Origin: Mariniplasma anaerobium
GTDB taxonomy: Bacteria > Bacillota_I > Bacilli_A > Acholeplasmatales > Acholeplasmataceae
Assembly: GCF_016865445.1 (NCBI RefSeq)
Contig: NZ_AP024412.1
Span: forward strand, 62,001 to 126,000
Direction: 5' to 3'
Length of the DNA: 64,000 bases
In this document: positions 8,776 to 18,414 of the stretch, piece by piece
How the letters are laid out: the number at the start of each line of letters is the position of its first letter
Position numbering within the stretch: the first letter of the stretch is position 1
Notes under the pieces: model-generated
Databases searched by the model: none
What the model saw: only the letters and a program-made list of their open reading frames with translations
What the model was told of the DNA's origin: nothing
Position numbers and translations under genes: made by a program

Positions 8776-9381
8776 ATGGAAAGATTGATTAAACTATCAA
8801 AAGTTTGTGATATCAGTGCAGGATTGGTGCTTAGAAGAAAAGAAGCACAAACTAAAAGTGAAATAATTAAAACTTATAAACTAATCACTTTAAAGAGTCT
8901 CGAAGATGATGGATGGGTAAATTCAGAATATTTAGATGACTATAACAGTTTTGAACTACTTGATGATAGGTATCTTACCAAAGAAAACGATATATTAATA
9001 CGTTTAAGTAGTCCATACACCGCTATTAAAGTAAAAGCTGAACAAGTAGGTTTTGTGATACCGTCATTGTTTGCAATAATTAGACTTAATAAAAAGGATA
9101 TTGATTCTGGCTATTTAAGTTTCGTGCTGAACAGTGACACGATTAAAAAATCATATTTTAAAAACGCTATGGGAATAACCATACCGGTAGTTAGAATGCA
9201 AACCATTCGAGAAACTCAAATTCCAATGGTTTCGACGACCAAACAACAAATAATATCTAAAATAAACGATTTAATGATTAGAGAAAAAAGGTTACACCAA
9301 CAATTGACTTTAGAAAAAGAAGTATATAATAAAGAACTAACAAAAAGAATAATTAAGGGAGGAAACAAAAATGCAAAGTAA
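8776..9381 (+). CDS. Type I R-M specificity-like protein, single recognition domain
   Basis: A 201-aa HsdS-type protein with one target-recognition domain and one C-terminal coiled-coil (LMIREKRLHQQLTLEKEVYNKEL), so half the length of a full HsdS. Motifs such as YKLITLKSLEDDGWVN, LTKENDILIRLSSP and the late TTKQQIISKINDL match the family. GGAGGTGCG precedes the start. It overlaps the hsdM start by 11 bp and heads the R-M operon. Small S-like proteins directly before hsdM occur in other Firmicutes loci. It may work as a dimer for a palindromic split site or modulate the full HsdS downstream. Confidence 0.8.
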   Translation: MERLIKLSKVCDISAGLVLRRKEAQTKSEIIKTYKLITLKSLEDDGWVNSEYLDDYNSFELLDDRYLTKENDILIRLSSPYTAIKVKAEQVGFVIPSLFAIIRLNKKDIDSGYLSFVLNSDTIKKSYFKNAMGITIPVVRMQTIRETQIPMVSTTKQQIISKINDLMIREKRLHQQLTLEKEVYNKELTKRIIKGGNKNAK

Positions 9382-10897
9382 ACAATGGACTCAAAAAGAA
9401 GTAAATGAAACACTATGGCGTGCATGTGATACGTTTAGGGGGAAGATTGATTCATCAATCTATAAGGACTACATCTTAGTTATGCTTTTTATGAAATATA
9501 TTAGTGATGTCTATAAAGAACACTATACAGAGTTACTAGAAAAGTATGATGGCGATAAAGAAATGGCTGATCGCCAAATCAAGTTAGATAGATTCACTTT
9601 AAATGACGCATCATCATTTGATGACTTATATCAAAATCGTAATGCTTCTAATATAGGTGAAATCATCAATAAAGCATTAGCGGATGTAGAAGAAACGAAC
9701 AAAACAAAACTACGTGGTGTATTTAAGAATATTGATTATAATTCAGAATCTATATTAGGTAATACAAAAGAGCGTAATACAATGTTAAAAGATTTACTTG
9801 AAGATTTTAGTAAGCTCGATTTACGTCCTTCACGTTTATTAGGAGAAGATGTTATAGGAAATGCTTATGAATATCTAATCTCAAATTTCGCATCTGATGC
9901 TGGCAAAAAAGGTGGAGAGTTCTTTACACCATCTGAAGTATCAGAACTCTTGTCAAGACTTGTCAAACCAGAAGAAAATGATAGAATATATGATCCAACT
10001 TGTGGATCAGGATCATTACTAATTAAAGCATTTGATAAAGTACATTCAAAAAAAGCGCAAATCTATGGACAAGAGAGAAATGGACAAACTCAATCACTTG
10101 CTAGAATGAATATGTTTTTGCATAGTATTGATGATGCTAAAATTGCATGGGGAGATACAATTGCTAATCCACTACACATAGAAAATGGAAAATTGATGAA
10201 GTTTCAAGTTGTTGTTGCAAATCCACCATTCTCATTAGATAAATGGGCATCTGGATTTTCTGGCGAATCAAATGGAGATTTCAAAATGGAATCATCACTT
10301 GATCCATATAAAAGATTTGACTGGGGTGTTCCACCTAAGTCAAAAGGTGACTATGCATTTGTACAGCACATGCTACATTCTCTAGCTGAAGGTGGACGCA
10401 TGGGTGTTGTATTACCTCATGGAGTGCTTTTTAGGGGTGCTAGCGAAGGAAAAATCAGAAAAGAAATTATTGATTTAAACTTACTTGATGCAGTCATTGG
10501 GCTACCTGCTAATTTATTCTTTGGTACAAGTATCCCTGCAACTATCTTGATATTTAAGCAAAATAGAAATAGAGATAATATCTTATTTATAGATGCATCG
10601 CAAGATGATATGTATGAAAAAGGTAAAAATCAAAATAAACTTAGAGAAGAAGATATTAAGCAAATTGTTGATGCATATGAAAAATATGAAACAGAAGATA
10701 AATTCTCATATGTAGCAACCAAAAAAGAGATTAAAGAAAATGAATATAATCTAAATATTCCTAGATATGTTGATACTTTTGAAGAGGAAGAACTTGTAGA
10801 TTTAAAAGAAGTTCAAGAAAATATAGAATCTATAAAAGCAGAGCTTGAAGAAGTAGAAACCGAGATGAAAAAGTATCTAGAAGAACTGGGAGTTTAG
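9371..10897 (+). CDS. hsdM: Type I R-M DNA adenine methyltransferase subunit
   Basis: Methylation subunit, 508 aa, normal length. There is an N-terminal helical HsdM_N domain (about 1-155), then the N6-adenine methylase domain with motif I DPTCGSGSLL near 206, catalytic NPPF near 283 and the HGVLFRG region near 355. A C-terminal helix (KAELEEVETEMKKYLEEL) should contact HsdS. GGGAGG is present before the ATG. Uses S-adenosylmethionine to modify the sequence chosen by HsdS. Followed directly by hsdS. Confidence 0.95.
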   Translation: MQSKQWTQKEVNETLWRACDTFRGKIDSSIYKDYILVMLFMKYISDVYKEHYTELLEKYDGDKEMADRQIKLDRFTLNDASSFDDLYQNRNASNIGEIINKALADVEETNKTKLRGVFKNIDYNSESILGNTKERNTMLKDLLEDFSKLDLRPSRLLGEDVIGNAYEYLISNFASDAGKKGGEFFTPSEVSELLSRLVKPEENDRIYDPTCGSGSLLIKAFDKVHSKKAQIYGQERNGQTQSLARMNMFLHSIDDAKIAWGDTIANPLHIENGKLMKFQVVVANPPFSLDKWASGFSGESNGDFKMESSLDPYKRFDWGVPPKSKGDYAFVQHMLHSLAEGGRMGVVLPHGVLFRGASEGKIRKEIIDLNLLDAVIGLPANLFFGTSIPATILIFKQNRNRDNILFIDASQDDMYEKGKNQNKLREEDIKQIVDAYEKYETEDKFSYVATKKEIKENEYNLNIPRYVDTFEEEELVDLKEVQENIESIKAELEEVETEMKKYLEELGV

Positions 10898-10906
10898 GTG
10901 ATAATT

Positions 10907-12031
10907 ATGGATTGTTTACCTACGAATTGGAAGAAACTAAAACTTTCAAAAGTTTTGAAAGTTAAACACGGTAAAAACCAAAAGCAAGTGGAGTGTGATG
11001 ATGGAAAATATCCCATTTTGGGGTCGGGTGGATTAATGGGTTATGCAAACGATTATATATGGGACAAACCTTCAGTATTAATTGGACGCAAGGGTACAAT
11101 AAACAAACCCCAATTTATGAATAAGCCTTTTTGGACAGTGGATACACTATTTTATACAGATATTTTTGAAGGATATGAACCTAAGTGGTTATATTATGTA
11201 TTTCAAACAATTAACTGGTATAAATATAATGAGGCATCCGGAGTACCCAGTTTAAGTGCATCAACGATTGAAAAAATAAAAATAATAGTTCCACCATTTG
11301 AAGAACAAAAGGAAATAGCAAACATCCTATCAACCTGGGATGTTGCTATCGACCTCAGAGAAAAAGAACTTAAAATGGAAAAATCGCTACTTATACAAGC
11401 AATAAATACGTTAACTAAGAATAATGATTTTATTGATGTGAAATATAATCCCATTTCAATTGATGAGTGTACTTCATTTGTCAACGGATACTCATTTCAA
11501 AGTAAAAGCTATGAAGATGTAGGAGACTATAATATTGTAACAATAGGAAATGTTCAAGATGGAAAACTGGATTTACATTCTAAAACAAAAAAAATATCAA
11601 GATTACCTAATAACATAAGTAAACATCAAATATTATCTAAAGAGGATATTCTGATTTCTATGACGGGAAACGTAGGTAGAGTTTGCAAAGTGAATGAATC
11701 TAATTTACTGTTAAACCAACGAGTTGGAAAATTCATAATCAAACCAGTTATTCATAGAGACTACTTTTATTACTCGTTAAGGAGTACAAGATTTTTATCA
11801 AAAATGATTGCTAAAGCTCAAGGTGGAGCTCAACCTAATTTATCAACTAAAGATATAAAAAATTATTATATAGAAATACCAGAATATAAAAGACAAGCAA
11901 TTATTGGTAGATATTTGAGTTCATTAGATAAAAAAATTGAGTTATTGATAGATGAAATTACTCAAATGAAGATTCAGAAAAAAGGTCTTATGCAACAACT
12001 ATTAACCGGAAAGATCAGAGTACAGTCATAA
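10907..12031 (+). CDS. hsdS: Type I R-M specificity subunit
   Basis: Full-length HsdS, 374 aa from ATG 10907 (AGGTGA lies 5 bp upstream; a GTG at 10898 would start right at the hsdM stop). Two target-recognition domains are separated by a helical spacer. The first repeat ends IVPPFEEQKEIANILSTWD with LREKELKMEKSLL; the second ends IEIPEYKRQAIIGRYLSSLD with the C-terminal helix. GGAQPNLSTKDI is a typical TRD2 element. It determines the bipartite DNA target of methylation and cleavage. Confidence 0.95.
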   Translation: MDCLPTNWKKLKLSKVLKVKHGKNQKQVECDDGKYPILGSGGLMGYANDYIWDKPSVLIGRKGTINKPQFMNKPFWTVDTLFYTDIFEGYEPKWLYYVFQTINWYKYNEASGVPSLSASTIEKIKIIVPPFEEQKEIANILSTWDVAIDLREKELKMEKSLLIQAINTLTKNNDFIDVKYNPISIDECTSFVNGYSFQSKSYEDVGDYNIVTIGNVQDGKLDLHSKTKKISRLPNNISKHQILSKEDILISMTGNVGRVCKVNESNLLLNQRVGKFIIKPVIHRDYFYYSLRSTRFLSKMIAKAQGGAQPNLSTKDIKNYYIEIPEYKRQAIIGRYLSSLDKKIELLIDEITQMKIQKKGLMQQLLTGKIRVQS

Positions 12032-12043
12032 TGCTGTACTCTG
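12016..12043 (+). terminator. Hairpin spanning the hsdS stop, before hsdR
   Basis: CAGAGTACAG and CTGTACTCTG form a perfect 10-bp stem with an 8-nt loop containing the hsdS stop. There is no T tail, so it is probably an mRNA processing/stability element or mild attenuator that lowers hsdR expression relative to hsdM. Confidence 0.5.
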
Positions 12044-12064
12044 CTTCCAATCGAGGTGAACAGT

Positions 12065-15000
12065 ATGAATAAACAAGGATATGATGAATTAAATATTTCT
12101 CAAACACCAGCACTAGAAATTCTAGAACGTATTGGCTATGAAATTATAAAGCCTGAAGTAGCTGAAAGCATGCGTTCTAATTTATATAATGTGATATTAA
12201 AACCTATACTAAAAGCACAACTAGAAAAAATAAACTCATACGAATATAAAAATCAAGTGCATCTTTTTTCAACTAGCAATATTAAAAAAGCTATTCAAGA
12301 TATTGATATGGCTTTAACTGATGGACTCATTAAGACAAATGAAAAAATATATGATGCACTGACATTAGGAAAAAGTTATCAAGAGGTTGTATCAAAAGTA
12401 GATGGTATTCGTTCTTTTAACATGAACTATATCGATTATGAACATCTCGAAAATAATGTTTTTCATGCTGTAGAAGAATTTACAGTTGAAAGAGAAGATG
12501 GGCAAGGCCATGTTCGTCCTGATATAGTTCTATTTATTAACGGAATTCCATTCGCTGTGATTGAATGTAAAAAAGCGTCAGTTTCTATTAATCAAGGTAT
12601 TAGCCAAATGCTTAGAAATCAAAGCATACAGTATGCACCACAACTTTTTAAGTTTGTACAAATTGTGATGTCTACAAATAAAAATGAAACCAAATATGCA
12701 ACTGTTGGTACACCAGCTAAATTTTGGAGTTTTTGGAAAGAAGATAAACAATCAGATGAACTTGAATGGTTTGAAAAAAATCTATCTACCAGCATAGCTG
12801 AGAGGATACCTACGACACAAGATCAAAACATCATTTCTCTTTTTCATCCAAAACGTGTACTAGATATCATTTCTTACTTTTTATTATTTGATCGTAATGA
12901 AAAAAAGATTGCTCGATACCAACAATTTTTTGCTATCAAAGAAATCATGAAAACTATCAAAGAAACAGATAGAGCTGGCAATCGACAATCAGGCGTTATA
13001 TGGCATACACAAGGTTCTGGTAAATCACTTACAATGGTTATGCTCTCTAAGTATATCTTGAGTGATTTAGCTAAAGAGCATCCGCAATTAGTGGTTGTTA
13101 CAGATAGAATTGAATTAGATTCACAGATTCACAAGACGTTTAATCATTCAAGGTTAAAAGCTGCTCGTGCTACGAGTGGGAAAAATTTAGTCAACCTGAT
13201 TAAAACTAATAAGGCTGATATAATAACGACACTTGTACATAAATTTGATACAGCATCTAAAAATCAAGAACCAGTCAAAGATAAGAATGTTTTTATCTTA
13301 GTTGATGAATCACATCGAACTCAATATGGAGAACTTCATATCAAAATGAAACAAGTATTTCCAAATGCTTGTTATTTAGGTTTTACTGGAACACCACTTA
13401 TGAAAAAAGAAAAGAGTACCATGCGTAAGTTTGGTCGTATGATTCATAAGTATACAATCAAAGATGGTGTAAACGATGGAACAATTGTCCCATTGTTATA
13501 TGAAGGACGTTTTGTAGATCAAACAGTCAATCGTCTTGCAGTTGACAAACGTATAGAGATGATAACAAGAAACTTAAATGATAAACAAAAGATCTTACTT
13601 AAACAAAAATGGGCCAAGTTTGAAAATATTGCATCTAGTGAGCAACGTATTCGCTTAATAGCTGATGATATTTACATGCACTTTATTAAGTTTTATAAAG
13701 GAACACCATATAAAGCAATGCTTGCGACTAATTCAAAATTTGATGCAATTAGATATAAGGAAGCTTTTGATGAGTATAACGATATTCATACTGCTGTTGT
13801 CATATCACCTCCAGATCAAAGAGAAGGATACGAAGATTTAGAAGGTGAACCAAAGGATAGAGTTCTTAAGTTTTGGAATAAGATGATTGAAGGATATTCT
13901 GATGTACAACGATATGACGATATTATCAAAGATGAATTTGTTAATGGTGATGAGTTAGATATCATCATTGTCGTAGATAAATTACTTACAGGTTTTGATG
14001 CGCCACGAGCAAGTGTTTTATATGTGGATAAACCTATGAAAGAACATAACTTATTACAAGCGATAGCACGTGTGAATCGTATATATGAAGGAAAAGATTA
14101 CGGACTTATTGTAGATTATCGTGGATTGATAGATAATCTTAATAGCGCCATGGAAACATATTCAGGATCAGGACTAGAAAATTATGACTCTGAGGATATC
14201 CAAGGTGCACTAGTAGATGTGATTAGTATCATTGGAAAATTACGAGAAGCATATTCACAGCTTCTTGATATCTTTAAACCAATTAAAAATCAAAGAGATA
14301 ATGAAGAATATGAAATACTTTTGGAAGATGATGAAGTAAGAACCAACTTCTATAACTCTCTTTCATTATTTGGAAAATTTTTAGGTATTGCACTAGAATC
14401 AGAACATGTATATAATTCTCTTGGAGAAGAAGAGTTAAACAAATATAAGAGAGAACTGAAGTTCTTTCAGGAACTAAGAGCATCTGTTAAATTACGTTAT
14501 AGCGATTCAATAGATCATAAAGAATACGAACCTAAAATGCGTAATTTAATGGATAATTATATCGCTGCAGAAAATGTCTATAAAATAACTGCACCAGTTG
14601 ATATATTAAATGAAGAAAAATTTGAATATGAAGTAGAACAACTTGGATCAAATCGTTCAAAAGCTGATACGATACGGACACGTATGACAAAGCGAATCTC
14701 TCAGAAATATGATGAAAATCCAGCATACTATAAGAAGTTCTCTGAGAGGATTCAAGAAATCCTAGATTTATATAAAGAAAAACGTATCTCAGATGGAGAC
14801 TACTTTGATAGACTTAATAAAGTAAAAAACGACTTTAGACAAGGGTATTCTGGAACAAGTTTTCCAAAGAGCATCAAAAATCACCCTCATGCTCAAGCAT
14901 TTTTTGGAGTTGTTAAAGATGAAATCGATAAGATTAGTGAAATCGTCTCTAAATTTGATGCTGAAGACTATGAAGATTTTATAGGAGAACTTTCGATTAG

Positions 15001-15190
15001 AATAGAAGATGTCATCAGCAAGAACAGTAAAGTAGATTGGCATGATAATCAAGAAGTTCATAATAAAATATCTAGAGACTTAAATGAACTTTTTTATGAA
15101 TACAAGAAAAAACACTTTACAGCATTAACATACTCTAAGATAGATACGATGATTGCAGATTTGAAAACTGTAGCACTTAGAAGATACTAG
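12065..15190 (+). CDS. hsdR: Type I R-M restriction/translocase subunit
   Basis: Motor and nuclease subunit, about 1041 aa from ATG 12065, which is preceded by GAGGTGAA. The N-terminal PD-(D/E)XK nuclease is at about 149-168 (RPDIVLFINGIPFAVIECKK). SF2 helicase: Walker A TQGSGKSLT near 315, DESHRTQYG near 413, GFTGTP and the late QAIARVNR arginine-finger motif. A long helical C-terminal domain for complex assembly follows. Cleaves unmodified DNA after ATP-driven translocation. A metallopeptidase gene follows after 8 bp. Confidence 0.96.
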   Translation: MNKQGYDELNISQTPALEILERIGYEIIKPEVAESMRSNLYNVILKPILKAQLEKINSYEYKNQVHLFSTSNIKKAIQDIDMALTDGLIKTNEKIYDALTLGKSYQEVVSKVDGIRSFNMNYIDYEHLENNVFHAVEEFTVEREDGQGHVRPDIVLFINGIPFAVIECKKASVSINQGISQMLRNQSIQYAPQLFKFVQIVMSTNKNETKYATVGTPAKFWSFWKEDKQSDELEWFEKNLSTSIAERIPTTQDQNIISLFHPKRVLDIISYFLLFDRNEKKIARYQQFFAIKEIMKTIKETDRAGNRQSGVIWHTQGSGKSLTMVMLSKYILSDLAKEHPQLVVVTDRIELDSQIHKTFNHSRLKAARATSGKNLVNLIKTNKADIITTLVHKFDTASKNQEPVKDKNVFILVDESHRTQYGELHIKMKQVFPNACYLGFTGTPLMKKEKSTMRKFGRMIHKYTIKDGVNDGTIVPLLYEGRFVDQTVNRLAVDKRIEMITRNLNDKQKILLKQKWAKFENIASSEQRIRLIADDIYMHFIKFYKGTPYKAMLATNSKFDAIRYKEAFDEYNDIHTAVVISPPDQREGYEDLEGEPKDRVLKFWNKMIEGYSDVQRYDDIIKDEFVNGDELDIIIVVDKLLTGFDAPRASVLYVDKPMKEHNLLQAIARVNRIYEGKDYGLIVDYRGLIDNLNSAMETYSGSGLENYDSEDIQGALVDVISIIGKLREAYSQLLDIFKPIKNQRDNEEYEILLEDDEVRTNFYNSLSLFGKFLGIALESEHVYNSLGEEELNKYKRELKFFQELRASVKLRYSDSIDHKEYEPKMRNLMDNYIAAENVYKITAPVDILNEEKFEYEVEQLGSNRSKADTIRTRMTKRISQKYDENPAYYKKFSERIQEILDLYKEKRISDGDYFDRLNKVKNDFRQGYSGTSFPKSIKNHPHAQAFFGVVKDEIDKISEIVSKFDAEDYEDFIGELSIRIEDVISKNSKVDWHDNQEVHNKISRDLNELFYEYKKKHFTALTYSKIDTMIADLKTVALRRY

Positions 15191-15198
15191 GTGACATT

Positions 15199-15924
15199 AT
15201 GGAAAAACATAAGGTAATATATTCGAAAAGAGATATATGGTTTAATCTTGAATACAAAAACATAAAGAATATAAACTTAAGAGTTAAGCCTGATCAAAGC
15301 GTGCATGTATCAGTGCCACTAAGTACACCAAAAGATAGAGTCGAAACTTTTGTTTTATCGAAAGCTCCTTGGATTTTTCAAAAAATTAAAGGATTTGATC
15401 TAACAAGACCAATGCAAAGTGGTAAAAAAGATTATGTAAGTGGAGAAACATTCAAATATCTAGGAAGACAATACCGCTTAAAAATCGAAGAAACAATTAA
15501 GAAAGAATATGTCACAATGAAACCAGGTTATATAACGATACACGTTAAAAAGAAAGATAATAAAAAACGCAAGCAAAAGCTTTTAAATGAGTGGTTTAGA
15601 AATCGCGCACATTTTATTTTTCAGGAAGTAATGAATGAGGTTTATCCATTAGTTGAAAATATAGTTAAACCCAAACCATTATTAGAAATAAAGGTAATGA
15701 CGAAAAGATGGGGATCCTGTCTTAAAAGCAAAAATACAGTTCTTTTGAATTATGAACTCATTAAAGCACCAAAACATTGTATTTCTTATGTAACAGTACA
15801 TGAACTTACACATTTTGTACATAGAAACCATGATTCAAAGTTCTACAATTTGCTAACCGTTTTAATGCCTGATTGGAAAGAACGTAAAGCAATTTTAGAT
15901 GAAAAAATTATCATGTTTATATAA
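15199..15924 (+). CDS. YgjP-like zinc metallopeptidase (DUF45)
   Basis: A 241-aa protein of the YgjP/SprT-like family. The family signature WGSC (171-174) and the zinc site HELTH (201-205) with a further His at 211 (RNHDSKF) are present. These genes very often end type I R-M operons, as here (8 bp after hsdR); a role in controlling HsdR by proteolysis has been proposed for such neighbours but is not demonstrated by this sequence. No signal peptide, so it should be cytoplasmic. Confidence 0.9.
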   Translation: MEKHKVIYSKRDIWFNLEYKNIKNINLRVKPDQSVHVSVPLSTPKDRVETFVLSKAPWIFQKIKGFDLTRPMQSGKKDYVSGETFKYLGRQYRLKIEETIKKEYVTMKPGYITIHVKKKDNKKRKQKLLNEWFRNRAHFIFQEVMNEVYPLVENIVKPKPLLEIKVMTKRWGSCLKSKNTVLLNYELIKAPKHCISYVTVHELTHFVHRNHDSKFYNLLTVLMPDWKERKAILDEKIIMFI

Positions 15925-15936
15925 GGGGGGGAGTGC

Positions 15937-17370
15937 ATGAAATTTATAGAAATCTTTAGTAAGTTTAATATCAAGTTTTCCAGATCAGCAAGAATTGTTG
16001 CTGGCATATTCGTTGGTATAATTATCTTATTTGGTTTAATTTCATTATTAATACCAAATTCAGACAATAATAATGATCAAATTGAAAATACTGTAGAAGA
16101 CAAAAATACATATTTGTATGAAGAAGTAAAGTATGCCGATGAGGTATACATTAATTGTGTTGGGATTAATGCTATTGAAAATAGCGATGAATCATACACA
16201 CTAAACTTGAAAGTGAAAATCGAACAATGGAATACTGATTTTAACATTAATCAGATAGAGATTAAGCCTGAAATGTTCGAAATTAGACTCATGGATACAA
16301 ATGCACCATCACAAATGTCTGTATTCATGAGTAGCTTGGCTAAGGCAACTGTCTTAACTGCCGCTTCAATTGCAGTTGGTGGAGAAATTAATGTAATAGA
16401 ACAAACTTTAGATTTTGCTACTGATTATGCTACTTCAGTTATAGAAAATGCTGAAAGTAAGGACACTTTAAAGATTAAAGCAAATAATGAAGATTTTGAA
16501 CCATTTAGACCTTACATGAAGAATGGAATACCAACATATGTTAATCTCTCGTTTGATATTACTGAAGAATATTTAAATAGTTATAAAACCATAGTTTTAT
16601 CAATTGACACTTGGTATACATGGCAACAAAATATATTTTTGACATTACGTCCAAACACTAAAGACTATTCTATAGAATTTGACCTAAATGGAGGAACATC
16701 AGCTGTTGAAATACCAATTGTGGATGTTGAATCAGGAAATATCGTTGATTTTCCAAATGTAGATCTATATAAAGAAGGATATCAATTCGCATATTGGACA
16801 ACAGAAAAAGATAACAAGGAAACAAAATTAAGAGATTTGTATTTTTATACATACGAGAATGTGCAAAACTTCAAAGTTTATGCATATTATGAAGAATTAG
16901 TTCCACTTGAAGAATATACAAGTATGGGCGATATTGTGGAATTCAAAGATTCGACATATGTTATTTCTGTACAAGAGGTTAATACAATAGAAAATGTTAC
17001 TATAATCGATAGCAATGGTGAAGAAATTATCCATACCTCTAACGGAGAAAATCAATTTCTAGCTATAAAAATTATGATTGTTAAAACTATAGATGGGAAC
17101 GGACATGTGTTAGACAATGATAATGATTTTTATTTATTAAACGAGTATAAAGATAAAGACTTAGGTAAGTATTTTGGATATATTAATCTATTTGATAACA
17201 TAAAGCCATTAGATGATTATAATTGGATTGGGCTTGAAATAGATGCCGTAGGAACATATTACATTACATTGCATTTTGAGATTCCAAATCACCTATCAGA
17301 TAAGAGTTTATTCGTACTTGAAATTGACTTTTTTTGGAATAGTTACTCAAAAGAAATATTACTTAAATAA
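15937..17370 (+). CDS. Membrane-anchored protein with InlB-type repeat, unknown function
   Basis: A 477-aa protein with GGGGGGAG upstream of its ATG. A signal-anchor lies at about 20-40 (VAGIFVGIIILFGLISLLI), so most of the protein is outside the cell. Residues ~80-245 are an unrecognised domain. Around 248-325 is an InlB B-repeat/Flg_new-type module (EFDLNGGTSAVEIP … GYQFAYWTTEKDN … FKVYAYYEE). The last part (about 330-477) resembles DUF4352-type immunoglobulin-like domains (FLAIKIMIVKTIDGNG). It lies 12 bp after the metallopeptidase in the same orientation and may be accessory cargo rather than part of the R-M system. Confidence 0.7.
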   Translation: MKFIEIFSKFNIKFSRSARIVAGIFVGIIILFGLISLLIPNSDNNNDQIENTVEDKNTYLYEEVKYADEVYINCVGINAIENSDESYTLNLKVKIEQWNTDFNINQIEIKPEMFEIRLMDTNAPSQMSVFMSSLAKATVLTAASIAVGGEINVIEQTLDFATDYATSVIENAESKDTLKIKANNEDFEPFRPYMKNGIPTYVNLSFDITEEYLNSYKTIVLSIDTWYTWQQNIFLTLRPNTKDYSIEFDLNGGTSAVEIPIVDVESGNIVDFPNVDLYKEGYQFAYWTTEKDNKETKLRDLYFYTYENVQNFKVYAYYEELVPLEEYTSMGDIVEFKDSTYVISVQEVNTIENVTIIDSNGEEIIHTSNGENQFLAIKIMIVKTIDGNGHVLDNDNDFYLLNEYKDKDLGKYFGYINLFDNIKPLDDYNWIGLEIDAVGTYYITLHFEIPNHLSDKSLFVLEIDFFWNSYSKEILLK

Positions 17371-17431
17371 AACCTCGTTGATATATATATTTCTTTATAA
17401 CTTTTCACAATAAAAAAAAGGTGAAATAAAA

Positions 17432-17824
17432 ATGGAAAATTTACTTAAAACGATACTAAAGAATCCAATCGGAGCAATAATAGTTAGTCTATTTTTATTC
17501 GTATATGTGCCTGGTTTGAGAGTATACATTGCTGTAGCAGTGGTAGTCATACTAATAATAACTCTTGGAAAAAATGGTTTTGTAATATACTTTGCATACA
17601 GTTCTCTAGGCGCACTACTGAGTATGCTTTTATCATTCTTTAATGAAACTTCAAATTTCTATCAACAGTTGTATGTATCAGTAAACTTATTAACATTTGC
17701 TACATTAGGAACTATTATCGATCTTATTTTTTATATTGAATCAAGTGGATGGGGTTGGTTTGAGAATTTATGGGCATTTATTGGGTTTGGAGCAATAGCA
17801 TTTTTAATACAAAAACTTACTTAA
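17432..17824 (+). CDS. Small multi-pass membrane protein
   Basis: A 130-aa, very hydrophobic protein with about four membrane segments (for example AIIVSLFLFVYVPGL, IAVAVVVILIITLG, SLGALLSMLLSFF and a C-terminal AFIGFGAIAFLI). AAAAGGTGA precedes the ATG. I do not recognise the family. It stands between the InlB-repeat protein and a metallopeptidase and may belong to one functional group with them. Confidence 0.7.
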   Translation: MENLLKTILKNPIGAIIVSLFLFVYVPGLRVYIAVAVVVILIITLGKNGFVIYFAYSSLGALLSMLLSFFNETSNFYQQLYVSVNLLTFATLGTIIDLIFYIESSGWGWFENLWAFIGFGAIAFLIQKLT

Positions 17825-17834
17825 GGAATCTATA

Positions 17835-18323
17835 ATGAATAAATATGAAACTGTACTACTTGGCATAGAAGCAGCATCCAAAACACTTAACATCACACCA
17901 CCTGAAGTATACTTTGCAAGTGGTAGTGATTTTCCCAACCTAGAAATATCAAGTATTTATAGACATAAAGATAATGAAATCATAGTTAATGAAGATTGGA
18001 TCAATAGAAGTAGTGAACTAGAAATTATAATTACTGCACTTCATGAAACTAGACATGCATATCAAAAGTATTGTATTGATACGAAATCTAAAGAAGACAT
18101 AAAAACAATAAAAACTTGGGAAAAAGAATTTAATCAATATTATCAACCATCAGGAAAAAATACACCAAGAGATGACATATCATATTTAAGACAATCAATC
18201 GAAATTGATGCGATTGCATTTGCTTATCATCAAATGAAAAAATTATATGATATTGAGGTAAAAATACCTGAAGAGATTAAAAAAGAAATAGAAAAATATA
18301 TAGTTTCTAACAAGTGGTCATAG
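17835..18323 (+). CDS. Putative zinc metallopeptidase
   Basis: A 162-aa protein with HETRH at residues 70-74 inside IIITALHETRHAYQKY and a later EIDAIAFA segment (E123), matching the HExxH…E/D arrangement of small gluzincin-like peptidases of the ImmA/SprT-neighbour type. No signal peptide. It begins 10 bp after the membrane-protein gene. Toxin-antitoxin or element-regulatory proteolysis would be a reasonable role, by analogy with ImmA in mobile elements, but that is inference. Confidence 0.7.
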   Translation: MNKYETVLLGIEAASKTLNITPPEVYFASGSDFPNLEISSIYRHKDNEIIVNEDWINRSSELEIIITALHETRHAYQKYCIDTKSKEDIKTIKTWEKEFNQYYQPSGKNTPRDDISYLRQSIEIDAIAFAYHQMKKLYDIEVKIPEEIKKEIEKYIVSNKWS

Positions 18324-18333
18324 ACCTAAAAGA

Positions 18334-18361
18334 CCGGAGTTACCGGAGTTACCGGAGTTAC
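18334..18361 (+). repeat. Three tandem CCGGAGTTA units
   Basis: Three exact 9-bp copies at 18334-18360 in the convergent intergenic gap, unusually GC-rich for the region. They follow the stop at 18323. Function unknown. Confidence 0.6.
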
Positions 18362-18374
18362 TAGATATTAGATA

Positions 18375-18402
18375 TAAAAAAAGACCACAATAAAGTGATC
18401 TT
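18375..18402 (-). terminator. Terminator of the RNA-polymerase-like operon (minus strand)
   Basis: Read on the minus strand: AAGATCAC-TTTATT-GTGGTCTT followed by TTTTT, 13 bp beyond the stop of the 354-aa gene. Confidence 0.85.
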
Positions 18403-18414
18403 AATAATTCCAAT

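Noticed and set aside
12016-12043. Inverted repeat for hsdS phase-variable inversion
   Set aside because: Only 10 bp, around the stop codon, with no partner copy in the other hsdS-like gene and no adjacent invertase.
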